Source: PFL25 sp046260155
GTDB taxonomy: Bacteria; Chloroflexota; Anaerolineae; Anaerolineales; UBA4823
Direction of reading: 5' to 3'
Length of the DNA stretch: 64,000 nt
Assembly (NCBI GenBank): GCA_046260155.1
Contig: JBJYXV010000028.1
Span: 1-64,000, forward strand
The notes beneath the pieces are model-generated. The model searched no databases. It saw nothing but the letters and a program-made list of their open reading frames with translations, and was not told where the DNA came from. The position numbers and the translations under genes were made by a program. Positions 18,075 through 28,401 of the stretch are shown here, piece by piece; position 1 is the stretch's first letter, and each line of letters starts with the position of its first letter.

Positions 18075-19304
18075 ATGTTAGATCAAAAAGATTTTGCATT
18101 TCACGAGATGCAGCATCTGGTCTCCGAGAGGGCGTTTACAGGCGAGACGATGCTTCTCAATATGGGACCCCAGCATCCCAGCACCCATGGAGTCTTGCGT
18201 TTGCTGCTGGAGCTGGATGGCGAGGTGGTTGTCAACTGCTTCCCAGATATCGGTTTCCTGCACACTGGTATTGAGAAGAACATGGAGGCAAAAACCTACG
18301 AGAAAGCGGCTGTGATGACAGATCGCCTGGATTACCTTAATAATTTAGGTAACAACCTGGTGTACTGCATGGCGATCGAGAAGTTAGCTGAATTGGATGT
18401 CCCAGTACGGGCACAGGCCATCCGGGTTATCCTCACCGAACTTCAACGGATTTCTTCTCACCTGGTATGGCTGGGCACTCATACACTGGATTTGGCGGCT
18501 ATCTCGGTCTTCTGGTATACATTCCGCGAACGGGAATTGATCCTGGACATCAACGAGATGGTCTCCGGGCAGCGGATGATGACCACCTACTTTCGTCCGG
18601 GAGGATTGTGGCGGGATGTACCGGTTGAATTCGAAGCAGCAGTCCGCGCTTTCATCGAGAGGTTTCCAGAGCAAATTGAAGAATATGCTGCCATGCTCAG
18701 TGAAAATCCGATCTTCTTAGAGCGAACAAAGGGTATCGGTATTCTGAAACCTGAGGATGCAGTCAATTGGGGGGTAACCGGTCCTCCACTGCGTTCGACC
18801 GGCGTGGCTCATGATTTGCGCAAGGCAGAGCCTTATATGGGCTACGACCAATATGACTTCGACGTCCCAACCCACACTGATGGTGACACCTACGCCCGGT
18901 ATCTTGTACGCATGGAAGAAATGCGGCAGTCACTGCGGATCGTGGAGCAAGCCATGGATAAACTTCCCTATGGACCAGTGCGCAGCAATAACCGGAAATT
19001 TGTACCTCCACCTCGCTCGGAGTTGAGCACCAGCATGGAAGCTGTGATCCACCATTTCAAATTGTGGACGGAAGGTTTCGACATGCCGAAGGGTTCTGTT
19101 TATGCAGCTGCTGAATCTCCGCGCGGGGTATTGGGAGTCTATTTAGAAAGTGACGGCGGCCCGAAACCATACCGCGTTCATTGGCGAACCCCGTCATTTG
19201 ATAATTTGCAGGTTCTACCATTGTTGGCAAAAGGTCATCTCGTTGCGGATCTGGTTGCTTTGATAGGGACAATCGACTTCGTATTAGGAGATATTGATCG
19301 ATGA
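18075..19304 (+). CDS. nuoD: NADH-quinone oxidoreductase subunit D
   Basis: The 49-kDa-type subunit, 409 residues, that forms the quinone site with NuoB and is related to hydrogenase large subunits. Key stretches are NMGPQHPSTHGVLRLLLELDGE (the quinone-site His-containing loop), GFLHTGIEKNMEAKTY, MTDRLDYLNN and the C-terminal VLGDIDR. Motifs match those of functional complex I. It starts 9 bp after nuoC. Confidence 0.96.
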   Translation: MLDQKDFAFHEMQHLVSERAFTGETMLLNMGPQHPSTHGVLRLLLELDGEVVVNCFPDIGFLHTGIEKNMEAKTYEKAAVMTDRLDYLNNLGNNLVYCMAIEKLAELDVPVRAQAIRVILTELQRISSHLVWLGTHTLDLAAISVFWYTFRERELILDINEMVSGQRMMTTYFRPGGLWRDVPVEFEAAVRAFIERFPEQIEEYAAMLSENPIFLERTKGIGILKPEDAVNWGVTGPPLRSTGVAHDLRKAEPYMGYDQYDFDVPTHTDGDTYARYLVRMEEMRQSLRIVEQAMDKLPYGPVRSNNRKFVPPPRSELSTSMEAVIHHFKLWTEGFDMPKGSVYAAAESPRGVLGVYLESDGGPKPYRVHWRTPSFDNLQVLPLLAKGHLVADLVALIGTIDFVLGDIDR

Positions 19305-19322
19305 TGCGAGTTTTGAGGGACT

Positions 19323-19823
19323 ATGATAGCTGAAAAATACGCGGCAGAGGTAGAGGCGATCCTGGCCAAATACCCTTCTGATCAAAAACGTTCGGCTGTG
19401 ATGCCGCTGCTTTACCTTGCACAGCGAGATGGTGGTTATATCACCAAAGATGAAATGATCGAGATTGGTGAGATATTGGAAATTACGCCAACAGAAGTAG
19501 CGTCTTTGATCGGTTTCTACACACTCTACCATGACCAAGCTGAAGGGAAGATTCGCATCCAGGTTTGTAATGACCTGTCCTGTGCATTACGCGGCGCAGA
19601 TGAATTCTTGGAACAATTATGCGAAAATCTTGGAATCCAGGTTGGAGAAACAACTCCCGATGGTTTCGTGACAATCGAGGCGGTCATGTGCCTGGCAGCT
19701 TGTGATAAGGCACCCATGTTCCAGGTGCAGTCTTCCACAGGTTTGGAATATTACGAAGAACAAACTGTAAGCAGCGCGCTTGAAGTGATCGAATCGCTGC
19801 GTAAACAGGACACGCCATCATGA
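19323..19823 (+). CDS. nuoE: NADH-quinone oxidoreductase subunit E
   Basis: The 24-kDa-type [2Fe-2S] subunit of the NADH-oxidising module, 166 residues. Cluster ligands appear as VCNDLSCALRG (C-x4-C) and VMCLAACDKAP (C-x3-C). The stop overlaps the nuoF start by 4 bp (ATGA), which indicates translational coupling. Confidence 0.95.
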   Translation: MIAEKYAAEVEAILAKYPSDQKRSAVMPLLYLAQRDGGYITKDEMIEIGEILEITPTEVASLIGFYTLYHDQAEGKIRIQVCNDLSCALRGADEFLEQLCENLGIQVGETTPDGFVTIEAVMCLAACDKAPMFQVQSSTGLEYYEEQTVSSALEVIESLRKQDTPS

Positions 19824-21085
19824 CCGACTTAATCCTGCTCAGACACCGGCAGATCCCGGATCTGAACCACTTGGACGTTTATCGCCAGCATGGAGGTTTT
19901 GAAGCCTTCAAGAAGGCGGTGACCAGTATGAATCCCTATGATGTCACCGATCAGGTGAAGAATTCTGGTCTGCGCGGCAGGGGAGGAGCTGGATTTCCCA
20001 CTGGGCTGAAATGGACTTTCATCGATTATGAAAATTTTCCTCATTATGTTGTGGCAAATGCAGATGAGTCTGAGCCAGGGACTTTTAAAGATCGGGAAAT
20101 TCTAGAAGGTAACCCTTTCCAGTTTCTTGAAGGAGTCGCGCTGGCGGCTTTTGCGATAGAAGCCCATCATGCTTATGTCTACTTGCGAGGCGAGTTCTGG
20201 CAAATTGCCGAGGTCCTTGATCGACAGATTGCAGACCTCGAAGCAGCGGGCTTGCTGGGAGATAATCTTTTTGGAACAGATTACTCTCTGCGCATTTATA
20301 CACATGTCGGAGCAGGTGCATACATCTGCGGCGAGGAGACCGCACTGCTGGAGTCTATGGAAGGGAAATTGGGTCAGCCCCGGCTTCGCCCGCCATTCCC
20401 ACCCACCTACGGGCTGTTCGGGAAACCGACGGTGGTAAACAATGTTGAAACACTGACCAATGTGCCTTTGATCATCAGCCGGGGTGTGGATTGGTACACC
20501 TCGATCGGTACGGAAAAGAGTCCTGGTCCTAAAATCTTTAGTCTTTCTGGTCGGGTGAATAAACCTGGAAATTATGAGCTTCCTTTAGGAACAACTTTTC
20601 GTGAGCTGATATTTGAGCATGGTGGTGGAATCCCGGAGGGTGGCAAGATCAAGGCCATCATGGCGGCTGGAGCTTCCTCCTCCCTGATCGTGGCAAATGA
20701 TGAAGCACTGGATACACCTATGGATTATGAGAGTGTACCCAATGTTGGCGGAGCCCTTGGTTCTGCATCGGTGATCGTGATTGATGATACCGTGAGTATC
20801 GATTGGGTGCTCCACAAGACATTGCATTTCTTCAGCCATGAATCGTGTGGAAAATGTACGCCCTGCCGTGAGGGTACTTTCTGGATGCGGCACATTATCG
20901 ATCGCATCCACGATGGGAAGGCAGATTGGGATGATGTGGAATTGCTCAACGAGGTAGCGCTGCAAATTAAGGGTAAGTGCTTGTGCGCACTTGGTGAGTT
21001 TTCGATTGAAGCGGTTACTTCCGGAATTGAGCGCTTCGAAGAGGATTTCCGGACGAAAACCGGTGTTTCATCGAGCGGACCTTGA
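19820..21085 (+). CDS. nuoF: NADH-quinone oxidoreductase subunit F
   Basis: The 51-kDa-type subunit, 421 residues, binding NADH, FMN and a [4Fe-4S] cluster. The glycine-rich NADH/FMN segment is GLRGRGGAGFPTGLKW, followed by ADESEPGTFKDREI and the GAGAYICGEETALLESMEG stretch. Cluster ligands are SCGKCTPCREGT and the later KCLCALG. Presence of E, F and G together means this complex should take electrons from NADH directly, unlike truncated 11-subunit forms. Confidence 0.96.
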   Translation: MTDLILLRHRQIPDLNHLDVYRQHGGFEAFKKAVTSMNPYDVTDQVKNSGLRGRGGAGFPTGLKWTFIDYENFPHYVVANADESEPGTFKDREILEGNPFQFLEGVALAAFAIEAHHAYVYLRGEFWQIAEVLDRQIADLEAAGLLGDNLFGTDYSLRIYTHVGAGAYICGEETALLESMEGKLGQPRLRPPFPPTYGLFGKPTVVNNVETLTNVPLIISRGVDWYTSIGTEKSPGPKIFSLSGRVNKPGNYELPLGTTFRELIFEHGGGIPEGGKIKAIMAAGASSSLIVANDEALDTPMDYESVPNVGGALGSASVIVIDDTVSIDWVLHKTLHFFSHESCGKCTPCREGTFWMRHIIDRIHDGKADWDDVELLNEVALQIKGKCLCALGEFSIEAVTSGIERFEEDFRTKTGVSSSGP

Positions 21086-21168
21086 ATTATTGGTATCGGT
21101 GATGAAATTCTGGATTGTTGAATCAATAACACGCTCTTACCGTTATTGGCGATTTTGATGGAGCGAAA

Positions 21169-23706
21169 ATGGGTCAACTGATAAATTTAGTGATTGATGG
21201 AAAAGAAGTCCAGGTGCCAGCTGGTACGCTGGTTGTGGATGCTGCTAAAAAAGCAGGAGTGGTTATCCCGGTATTCTGCTACCATCCCAAGATGGAGCCG
21301 GTTGGGATGTGTCGCATGTGTTTGGTCGAAATCGGTCGACCGCAGATTAACCGCACAACGGGCGAAGTTGAGCGCAATGATGACGGCAGCCCCGTGGTGA
21401 AGTTTGGTCCAAAGTTGGAAACTGGCTGCACCGTGGTTGTTTCTGAAGGCATGGTCGTGCATGGTTTCAGCGATGAAGTCAAACGGGCACGAAGGGATAT
21501 CATCGAATTTTTGCTCACTTCTCACCCATTAGATTGCCCGGTATGTGATAAGGGGGGTGAGTGCCCCTTGCAGAACCTGACCATGGAATTTGGCCCCGGG
21601 CAGAGTCGCTATCTTTACGATGAAAAGAAGCACTTCACCAAGCATTATCCCCTGGGTGAACTGATCTATCTTGACCGGGAACGCTGCATCCAGTGCGGTC
21701 GCTGTGTCCGTTTCCAGGATGAAATTGTTGACGATGCGGTTATTGGTTTCCAACAGCGCGGGCGTTCCCTGAAAATCGTCACATATTCGGATCCGGGATT
21801 CGATTCCTATTTCTCAGGTAATACGACAGATATTTGCCCGGTTGGGGCGTTAACCACCAGTGATTTTCGTTTTGGAGCGCGTCCTTGGGAGATGAAGGCT
21901 GTTGCGTCGATCTGCACACACTGTCCCGTTGGCTGTAACTTGGCACTGAACGTACGCCGCGAGAACAAAACAGGTGGTGATTTTGTCATCAAACGGGTGC
22001 TGCCACGCCAGAATGAGGCGGTAAACGAGATCTGGATTTGCGATAAAGGTCGCTTTGCCCATGATTTTGCCAGCAGCAAGGAACGTTTGACCCAACCACT
22101 TCTCAGGGTGGATGGCGAGCTGCAGCCTGTCGATTGGGACCAGGCGCTAGATTCTGCAGCGAACCAATTTCAACAAGCTGGTGCTGACCTGTTGACCCTG
22201 GTCAGCGGGCGAATCGCGAATGAGGATTTATTTAATCTACGTTCATTCAGCGATCATCTGGGGGGTAGTGCTGCTTTGTACTCTGATATGGCAGGGGGCG
22301 ACCTGGTAGCAAAGGTTGGAGTAGGTCAAGGAACGAACTTCTCTGATCTGGGCGAGGGGAGCGCAATTCTTGTCGTCGCCAGCGACTTGGAAGAAGAAGC
22401 ACCCATCTTCTGGCTGCGGGTTAAACAGGCTGCGGAGCGCGGCGCAAAATTGATAGTCGCCAATCCACGCTACACGAAGACAGATCGCCATGCGACCCAT
22501 GTCCTGCGCTACCCGTATGGTGGGGAAGCATCGCTAGTTATGGCGATGATCAACACTCTTTCAAAGAAACGAGTTGAAGTTCCAGAAGAATATAAAGACC
22601 TTGAACGATCCGAAAAGGTCAAGGCTGCGGCCGAGGATTTCTCCGCAGCAGAAAATGCAATCATCTTGTATGGAAATGAAGGTATCGGACTGAGGTCATC
22701 GAAACAACTCGCCCAGGTTTGTTCTAATTTGCTTGTGGCGACCAACCATGTTGGTAAAAAGAACAACGGTTTGATTGCTGTCTGGCAAAGGGCGAATACC
22801 CAGGGTGCCTGGGACATGGGATTCCAACCAAGTGACAATTTAGACGAATTGATGCGCTCCAAGAAGGCATTTTACCTGGTTGCGACAGATCCTGTGGGAG
22901 ATGATCCCCAGTTTCGTGGTGCTATCGAAGCAGCCGACTTCGTGGTTGTGCAGGATCTTTATCTTACAGAGACCGCCAAGCTGGCAGACATCGTCCTGCC
23001 CGCGCAATCTTTCATTGAACGCGAAGGAACTTTGACGAATGCCGAGCGTCGGGTTCAGCGCTTTTATTCTGCTGTTCCGGCCCGGCCGGGGACTCAACCA
23101 GACTTCTCGATCACCGCTCAAATCGGCCAACGTCTGGGATACGAACTCGAAGAGAAGTACACATTCCGCGTGATGGAACAGATCGCTACCCAGATCCCCG
23201 ATTGCGAGGGAATTAGCTACGGAGAGATCTGCGCAGTGGAAGAGCAATGGCCGATCATTGGTCGCAGTGATGTCTATTATGGGGGCACGACTTATGATAA
23301 TTCACAGGGAATGGGCCAGCAGATCCAGCCAGCCGCTCAAAAAGGCGAATCGATACTTTTAGAACCTTTGAACCCAGAGCTGCTTTCAGGAGATGTAGAA
23401 GGAGACCTCCTGGCTGTACCAATTACTCTACTTTATGACCGGGGACAGACTGTCCTGCCCACAACTCTTCTGCACCAGCGAATTCCAGAGCCATTTGTAA
23501 AGATTCATCCAGAAACGGCTGCGAATTTGGGAATCACCGATCGAGCACAGATCGCCCTGGAGATTGGGAGCAGCACAGTGGTTATCACTGCAAATCTGGA
23601 TGAAACCATCCCGGCTGGAGTAGTACTGGTGCCGCGCAGTATGGGTATTCCCATCCACGAGCAGACTGCGGTGAAAATCGCGCTTGCTCAAGAAGTGGTA
23701 ACTTAA
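21169..23706 (+). CDS. nuoG: NADH-quinone oxidoreductase subunit G
   Basis: The 75-kDa-type electron-transfer subunit, 845 residues. The N-terminal ferredoxin domain has FCYHPKMEPVGMCRMC. His/Cys ligands follow at LDCPVCDKGGECPLQN, then CIQCGRCVRFQDE, with a further set ICTHCPVGCN and WICDKGRF that would hold the extra N7-type cluster. The rest is a molybdopterin-oxidoreductase-like domain that lacks metal function in complex I. The gap to nuoF is 83 bp, the largest in the front half of the operon. Confidence 0.95.
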   Translation: MGQLINLVIDGKEVQVPAGTLVVDAAKKAGVVIPVFCYHPKMEPVGMCRMCLVEIGRPQINRTTGEVERNDDGSPVVKFGPKLETGCTVVVSEGMVVHGFSDEVKRARRDIIEFLLTSHPLDCPVCDKGGECPLQNLTMEFGPGQSRYLYDEKKHFTKHYPLGELIYLDRERCIQCGRCVRFQDEIVDDAVIGFQQRGRSLKIVTYSDPGFDSYFSGNTTDICPVGALTTSDFRFGARPWEMKAVASICTHCPVGCNLALNVRRENKTGGDFVIKRVLPRQNEAVNEIWICDKGRFAHDFASSKERLTQPLLRVDGELQPVDWDQALDSAANQFQQAGADLLTLVSGRIANEDLFNLRSFSDHLGGSAALYSDMAGGDLVAKVGVGQGTNFSDLGEGSAILVVASDLEEEAPIFWLRVKQAAERGAKLIVANPRYTKTDRHATHVLRYPYGGEASLVMAMINTLSKKRVEVPEEYKDLERSEKVKAAAEDFSAAENAIILYGNEGIGLRSSKQLAQVCSNLLVATNHVGKKNNGLIAVWQRANTQGAWDMGFQPSDNLDELMRSKKAFYLVATDPVGDDPQFRGAIEAADFVVVQDLYLTETAKLADIVLPAQSFIEREGTLTNAERRVQRFYSAVPARPGTQPDFSITAQIGQRLGYELEEKYTFRVMEQIATQIPDCEGISYGEICAVEEQWPIIGRSDVYYGGTTYDNSQGMGQQIQPAAQKGESILLEPLNPELLSGDVEGDLLAVPITLLYDRGQTVLPTTLLHQRIPEPFVKIHPETAANLGITDRAQIALEIGSSTVVITANLDETIPAGVVLVPRSMGIPIHEQTAVKIALAQEVVT

Positions 23707-23718
23707 TAGGGTACGTGC

Positions 23719-24723
23719 ATGGATTATTTTCTGATTTTAGAGTGGGTGATAAAAGCGGTTGTAATACTCTTGTTCTGCGTAGTGGGATTTGCCTATCTCA
23801 CATTTTACGAACGAAGAGCACTGGCGCGCATCCAAATCCGTATCGGTCCGAATCGAGCTGGTCCTTCAGGATGGCTTCAGCCGATAGCTGATGGCGTGAA
23901 GCTGATCTTCAAGGAAGAAGTAATCCCTGCCCAGGCTTACAAAGTGCTCTTCATCCTGGCGCCGATGATCACGGTTTTCCCCGCGCTGGTTATCTTGGCG
24001 GTGATCCCATGGGGAACAGCGATTACCGTTTTTGGACGTTCTATCCCTCTCTACCTGACCGATATCAGCGTTGGCATCTTATATCTGGTAGCGATCGCCT
24101 CAATTTCTGTCTATGGGATCGTACTCGCCGGCTGGTCTTCAAATAATAAATACGCCATGATGGGCGGTATCCGATCTTCTGCGCAGATGATCAGCTACGA
24201 ATTAGCACTGGGCCTGGCTTTAATTGGGCCGATCCTGATCGCTGGTTCGATGAGCTTGACGAAAATCGTCGAGGCTCAACAGCCAATCTGGTTCATTGTC
24301 TACCAACCGATCGGAGCGATTATTTTTTTCATTGCATCAGTAGCAGAAGTTAACCGGGCACCATTCGATATGCCCGAAGCGGAGCAGGAGCTGACTGCTG
24401 GTTACCATGCCGAATATTCTGGTATGAAGTTTGCGCTGTTCTTCATGGCAGAATATGTTAAGATGATCGCGGTCAGCGCCATTGGGGCGACCTTGTTCCT
24501 GGGTGGATTTCACGGTCCCTTTGTCAATCAGCTACCCATACTGGGGCCGTTCTATCTCTTTTTCAAAATATTGGTATTGCTTTTCTTATTGATATGGCTG
24601 CGCGCCACGCTGCCTCGCCTGCGGTATGACCGGCTGATGGCATTTGGTTGGAAATTCCTGCTTCCAGTCGCGCTGGCGAATGTGTTCCTGACTGCAGTTG
24701 TATTGGTATTGATCGGAGGTTAG
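23719..24723 (+). CDS. nuoH: NADH-quinone oxidoreductase subunit H
   Basis: A membrane subunit of 334 residues that connects the quinone pocket to the proton-pumping arm. Conserved motifs are FAYLTFYERRALARIQIRIGPNRAGP and the acidic loop AEVNRAPFDMPEAEQELTAGYHAEYSG. About eight transmembrane helices are visible. It begins 12 bp after nuoG. Confidence 0.96.
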   Translation: MDYFLILEWVIKAVVILLFCVVGFAYLTFYERRALARIQIRIGPNRAGPSGWLQPIADGVKLIFKEEVIPAQAYKVLFILAPMITVFPALVILAVIPWGTAITVFGRSIPLYLTDISVGILYLVAIASISVYGIVLAGWSSNNKYAMMGGIRSSAQMISYELALGLALIGPILIAGSMSLTKIVEAQQPIWFIVYQPIGAIIFFIASVAEVNRAPFDMPEAEQELTAGYHAEYSGMKFALFFMAEYVKMIAVSAIGATLFLGGFHGPFVNQLPILGPFYLFFKILVLLFLLIWLRATLPRLRYDRLMAFGWKFLLPVALANVFLTAVVLVLIGG

Positions 24724-24725
24724 GG

Positions 24726-25235
24726 ATGAGTGCTGTTGTCGGACTTGCGCGTGGACTGTTTACCACGCTCAAGGAAATGTTTGGAAGCCCAATAACGGTC
24801 CAATATCCGGAGCACAAGTTGCCGGTTTCGCGTCGTTTCAAGGGCCGACATTTTCTTGACCGCTACGAGAATGGACTTGAAAAATGTATTGGCTGCGCCT
24901 TATGTGCTGCAGCCTGTCCGGCAGATGCGATTTTTGTGGAAGCATCTGAGAATACAGATGAGGAACGCTATTCACCAGGTGAGCGGTACGCCAGCACATA
25001 TGAAATCAATATGCTGCGCTGCATCTTCTGTGGTTACTGCGAGGACGCCTGTCCGACAGAGGCGATCATACTTGGAGATAATTACGAATTATCTTTCTAT
25101 GATCGTGAAAACGCTATCTATACCAAGGAAATGCTGATCGTGCCAGCGCCTGAGAGTGGAAATATAACACCTCAAAAGGTGGAACCAGGAACTTTTGATC
25201 GTTCAATTCCAATCATGCAGGATGCGATCGACTGA
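24726..25235 (+). CDS. nuoI: NADH-quinone oxidoreductase subunit I
   Basis: A ferredoxin-type subunit with two [4Fe-4S] clusters: CIGCALCAAACP and CIFCGYCEDACP. The start is the ATG at 24726 (MSAVVGL), with GGAGG about 8 bp upstream inside the end of nuoH; the frame stays open further upstream, but that part is nuoH sequence in another frame. The length becomes 169 residues, normal for the family. The N-terminal amphipathic helix would dock on the membrane arm. Confidence 0.95.
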   Translation: MSAVVGLARGLFTTLKEMFGSPITVQYPEHKLPVSRRFKGRHFLDRYENGLEKCIGCALCAAACPADAIFVEASENTDEERYSPGERYASTYEINMLRCIFCGYCEDACPTEAIILGDNYELSFYDRENAIYTKEMLIVPAPESGNITPQKVEPGTFDRSIPIMQDAID

Positions 25236-25270
25236 CCTGCAAGTAAAAATGGATGACACAGTTCGGGTGA

Positions 25271-25789
25271 ATGATGACTTCTGATTTTATATTGTTTATT
25301 GTCTTGGCCATTGTAGCAATTGCATCAGCACTGAGCATGCTGCTCAGTCGCAATGCAATTTACTCAGCTTTGTTCTTGGTGATTAACTTTGCTACGATCG
25401 CGGTCTTTTTCCTGTTGCTCGGATCCCCGTTTCTGGCAATGGCACAGATCACGGTGTATGCCGGAGCGATCATGGTCCTGTTCTTATTTGTGATCATGCT
25501 GCTGGGGGCTGAACAATTGAGTCGAGATAGTGACTTGCCCTGGCAGAGACCGGTCGCCATAATACTCGGTGTTGTCCTGCTGGTTGAAACTGGAATTATT
25601 ATCTATTCGCTTGGATTCCAGGATGGTCTTCTACCAAGCTTCAGTTCTTTCGCATCTGACTACGCCAGCCCGGTGGATATTGGAATGGTTCTTTTCAATG
25701 AGTACCTGCTGCCATTTGAGGTCACATCTGTGTTGTTGTTAGTTGCCATGATCGGCGCAATTGTACTTACTAAGCGTCAAAAATCTTAG
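25271..25789 (+). CDS. nuoJ: NADH-quinone oxidoreductase subunit J
   Basis: A five-helix membrane subunit of 172 residues. The helix carrying the pi-bulge in known structures matches ITVYAGAIMVLFLFVIMLLG, which is the most conserved stretch of the family. It ends in a short basic tail. It lies 35 bp after nuoI. Confidence 0.94.
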   Translation: MMTSDFILFIVLAIVAIASALSMLLSRNAIYSALFLVINFATIAVFFLLLGSPFLAMAQITVYAGAIMVLFLFVIMLLGAEQLSRDSDLPWQRPVAIILGVVLLVETGIIIYSLGFQDGLLPSFSSFASDYASPVDIGMVLFNEYLLPFEVTSVLLLVAMIGAIVLTKRQKS

Positions 25790-25844
25790 CGGTTGATCGG
25801 ATATGTAGAGCCAGTAATTACTTTTTTGACGGGAGACACAAGCT

Positions 25845-26144
25845 ATGCCAGTTACATATTACTTCGTGTTATCAGCAATCTTGTTTACTATTGGTGCTCT
25901 CGGTGTTTTGATCCGTCGAAATGCGATTGTTGTTTTCATGTCCGTTGAGTTGATGTTGAACGCTGCTAACCTGTCTTTTGTAGCATTTTCCCAACTGTAC
26001 AACACTCTGAACGGGCAGGTGTTGGTATTCTTCGTGATCACTGTGGCTGCTGCGGAGGTGGCGGTTGGTCTGGCACTAATCGTTGCTATTTTTAAAACGA
26101 AGCATAGTATCAATATCGATGAATTACATGAATTGAAGCAGTAG
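25845..26144 (+). CDS. nuoK: NADH-quinone oxidoreductase subunit K
   Basis: A three-helix membrane subunit of 99 residues with the two conserved buried Glu residues, in SVELMLNAANLSFVAF and ITVAAAEVAVGLALI. GGGAGACACAAGCT gives a ribosome-binding site before the ATG. The length matches the family. Confidence 0.95.
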   Translation: MPVTYYFVLSAILFTIGALGVLIRRNAIVVFMSVELMLNAANLSFVAFSQLYNTLNGQVLVFFVITVAAAEVAVGLALIVAIFKTKHSINIDELHELKQ

Positions 26145-26218
26145 GCAAAATTATGAGCCTGGTGATAAATAGGATTTGTTGCAATAAAAAAAAATGTGCT
26201 GACCTGGAGAGCTAATCC

Positions 26219-28315
26219 ATGTTCCTGAGCGAAGCAACTGCATCAGGACCAACATTCTTTTACTTGGTCCCCTTAGTCGTCATCATCCCCCTGGCAGGAT
26301 TGTTATTTAATATCATCTTTGGCAAGTGGATGGGGGAAAAGGCCATTGGTTGGATTGGCAGCCTCGCGGCTGGATTAGCATTCCTGGTATCCGTTCTGCT
26401 GGGAATTTCTCTGCTCAACCATCCTGAACAGGTGATTGTCCCGTTTCTGGAGTGGATCAGCATCGGGGATTTCGAGGTTGCATGGGCATTCCAGGTTGAC
26501 ACGCTTTCGGTAACCATGATGCTGGTTGTATCCGGCGTTGGCACTTTGATCCATGTTTATTCGATTGGATATATGCACGAGGATGTGCGTTTTCAGGGTG
26601 ACCCGGGTCGCTTCCGCAGGTTTTTTGTATTTATGAATTTGTTCATCGTGACCATGATGGTCCTGGTCAGTGCGGATTCCTACCTGATGCTTTTTGTGGG
26701 TTGGGAAGGCGTCGGCCTGTGTTCATACTTGTTGATCGGATTTTGGTTTGAGAAGGGCAAAGACGGTATTGGGAACGCGCTAGCTGCGAAAAAAGCTTTT
26801 GTCACCAACCGGATAGGCGACTTTGGCCTGTTGATTGCCCTTTTCATCATGTTTTGGACTTTCGGCACCTTGAATTTTGACGCAGTCTTTGCAGAATCTG
26901 CACAGGCAGCTCAGACTGTGATCATGGCGATAACATTATTGATGCTGGTCGGGGTTGCAGGGAAATCTGCGCAGATACCACTCTACGTCTGGTTGCCAGA
27001 CGCCATGGCAGGTCCTACGCCAGTCTCGGCATTGATCCATGCTGCGACCATGGTTACCGCGGGTGTCTACCTGATCACACGCTCCTACCCATTGTATGAA
27101 TCTGTCCAGCAGGTCCAGGACATTGTTGCCCTAGTTGGAGGGATAACAGCACTCTTTGCGGCAACGATTGCTGTCGGTCAATTTGACATTAAAAAGATCC
27201 TGGCTTACTCAACCATCAGCCAGCTAGGTTTTATGGTCGCTGCGGTCGGGATTGGTGCCTATGCAGCCGGTATGTTTCACCTGGTGACGCATGCTTTCTT
27301 TAAAGCCCTGCTCTTTTTAGGAGCAGGCTCGGTTATCCTCGGGATCGAGCATGGTCACCATCACCTGGAACATTCAGGATCCGGAGATAAAGGTGGCGGT
27401 AAATTTGACCCTCAGGATATTCGCAACATGGGTGGCTTACGCACCCGCATGAAGACTACATTCTGGGTATATATTGTCGGCACCCTGGCACTGGTAGGTA
27501 TTTTCCCGTTCGCGGGGTTCTGGTCAAAGGATGAAATCCTGGTTGAGGAGCAGATTTTATTCCCGCCTGCCTATTGGATTTTAATATTTGCCGCCTTTTT
27601 AACCGCATTCTATATGGGCAGACAGGTGTTGTTGGTCTTCTTTGGCAATCCACGTTCTAAAGCTGTTGAGCATGCCAAGGAAAGTCCAGCTCTGATCAAA
27701 GTTCCCTTGATCATCCTGGCATTTTTGTCTGCTTTTGGTGGTATTTTGAATTTGCCCCGCTTGCATTCTTTTACTATATGGTTGGAGCACACGGTTAAAG
27801 TCATTCATCCGCTCGATTTCAACATCATTGCAGCGGTGATCGCAACGCTTGTTGGGCTGTCTGGCCTCCTGGCTTCCTGGTTGATTTATAGCTGGCAATA
27901 TCAAAAATTGCAAGATTTGCCCCCAGCTAAAAGGCCGGATGATCCATTACGCAAGTGGTTGGGGCCGATCTTCACTGGTTTGGAAAATAAGTGGTGGGTT
28001 GATGAACTCTATTGGGCAGTGATATTAAATCCTTATATTACTCTGTCGCGCTTCCTGGCAGAAGTGATCGATTGGAACTTCTGGCATGATTGGTTTCACA
28101 ACACAGTTATCGCTCGCAGTTTTGTCAGATTGGCAAACTTCCTGGCCAACGTGTTCGATTTAGGTTTCATCGATGGTATCGCAAACGGCTTAGCAAGCAT
28201 CACGGTTCGTTTTGCTGGCAGCCTGCGCAAGATCCAAACTGGATACGTACGTAATTATGCATTAACGGTATTCCTTGGTGTAGTTGTGATTATCGGGTAT
28301 CTGATTTTGCGTTGA
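26219..28315 (+). CDS. nuoL: NADH-quinone oxidoreductase subunit L
   Basis: The distal antiporter-like proton-pumping subunit, 698 residues. Motifs include GWEGVGLCSYLLIGFWFEK (key Glu), PLYVWLPDAMAGPTPVSALIHAATMVTAGVYL (Lys/His channel), KKILAYSTISQLGFM and HLVTHAFFKALLFLGAGSVI. The lateral helix and C-terminal anchor are present (to residue 698). An unusual loop GHHHLEHSGSGDKGGGKFD, rich in His and Gly, sits between helices around residue 380; many NuoL proteins carry a shorter His-rich loop here. Confidence 0.95.
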   Translation: MFLSEATASGPTFFYLVPLVVIIPLAGLLFNIIFGKWMGEKAIGWIGSLAAGLAFLVSVLLGISLLNHPEQVIVPFLEWISIGDFEVAWAFQVDTLSVTMMLVVSGVGTLIHVYSIGYMHEDVRFQGDPGRFRRFFVFMNLFIVTMMVLVSADSYLMLFVGWEGVGLCSYLLIGFWFEKGKDGIGNALAAKKAFVTNRIGDFGLLIALFIMFWTFGTLNFDAVFAESAQAAQTVIMAITLLMLVGVAGKSAQIPLYVWLPDAMAGPTPVSALIHAATMVTAGVYLITRSYPLYESVQQVQDIVALVGGITALFAATIAVGQFDIKKILAYSTISQLGFMVAAVGIGAYAAGMFHLVTHAFFKALLFLGAGSVILGIEHGHHHLEHSGSGDKGGGKFDPQDIRNMGGLRTRMKTTFWVYIVGTLALVGIFPFAGFWSKDEILVEEQILFPPAYWILIFAAFLTAFYMGRQVLLVFFGNPRSKAVEHAKESPALIKVPLIILAFLSAFGGILNLPRLHSFTIWLEHTVKVIHPLDFNIIAAVIATLVGLSGLLASWLIYSWQYQKLQDLPPAKRPDDPLRKWLGPIFTGLENKWWVDELYWAVILNPYITLSRFLAEVIDWNFWHDWFHNTVIARSFVRLANFLANVFDLGFIDGIANGLASITVRFAGSLRKIQTGYVRNYALTVFLGVVVIIGYLILR

Positions 28316-28401
28316 GCAACTCCTGCTTCTCTCATCAAAAGATGATGAGATAAAGAAGATCAGGAAAGGGGCTGTTACAAACTTTAGAACGAGGACAAGC
28401 T

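Noticed and set aside
24648..24725. Upstream extension of nuoI
   Set aside because: These codons lie within nuoH and lack family similarity; the ATG at 24726 has a good ribosome-binding site.
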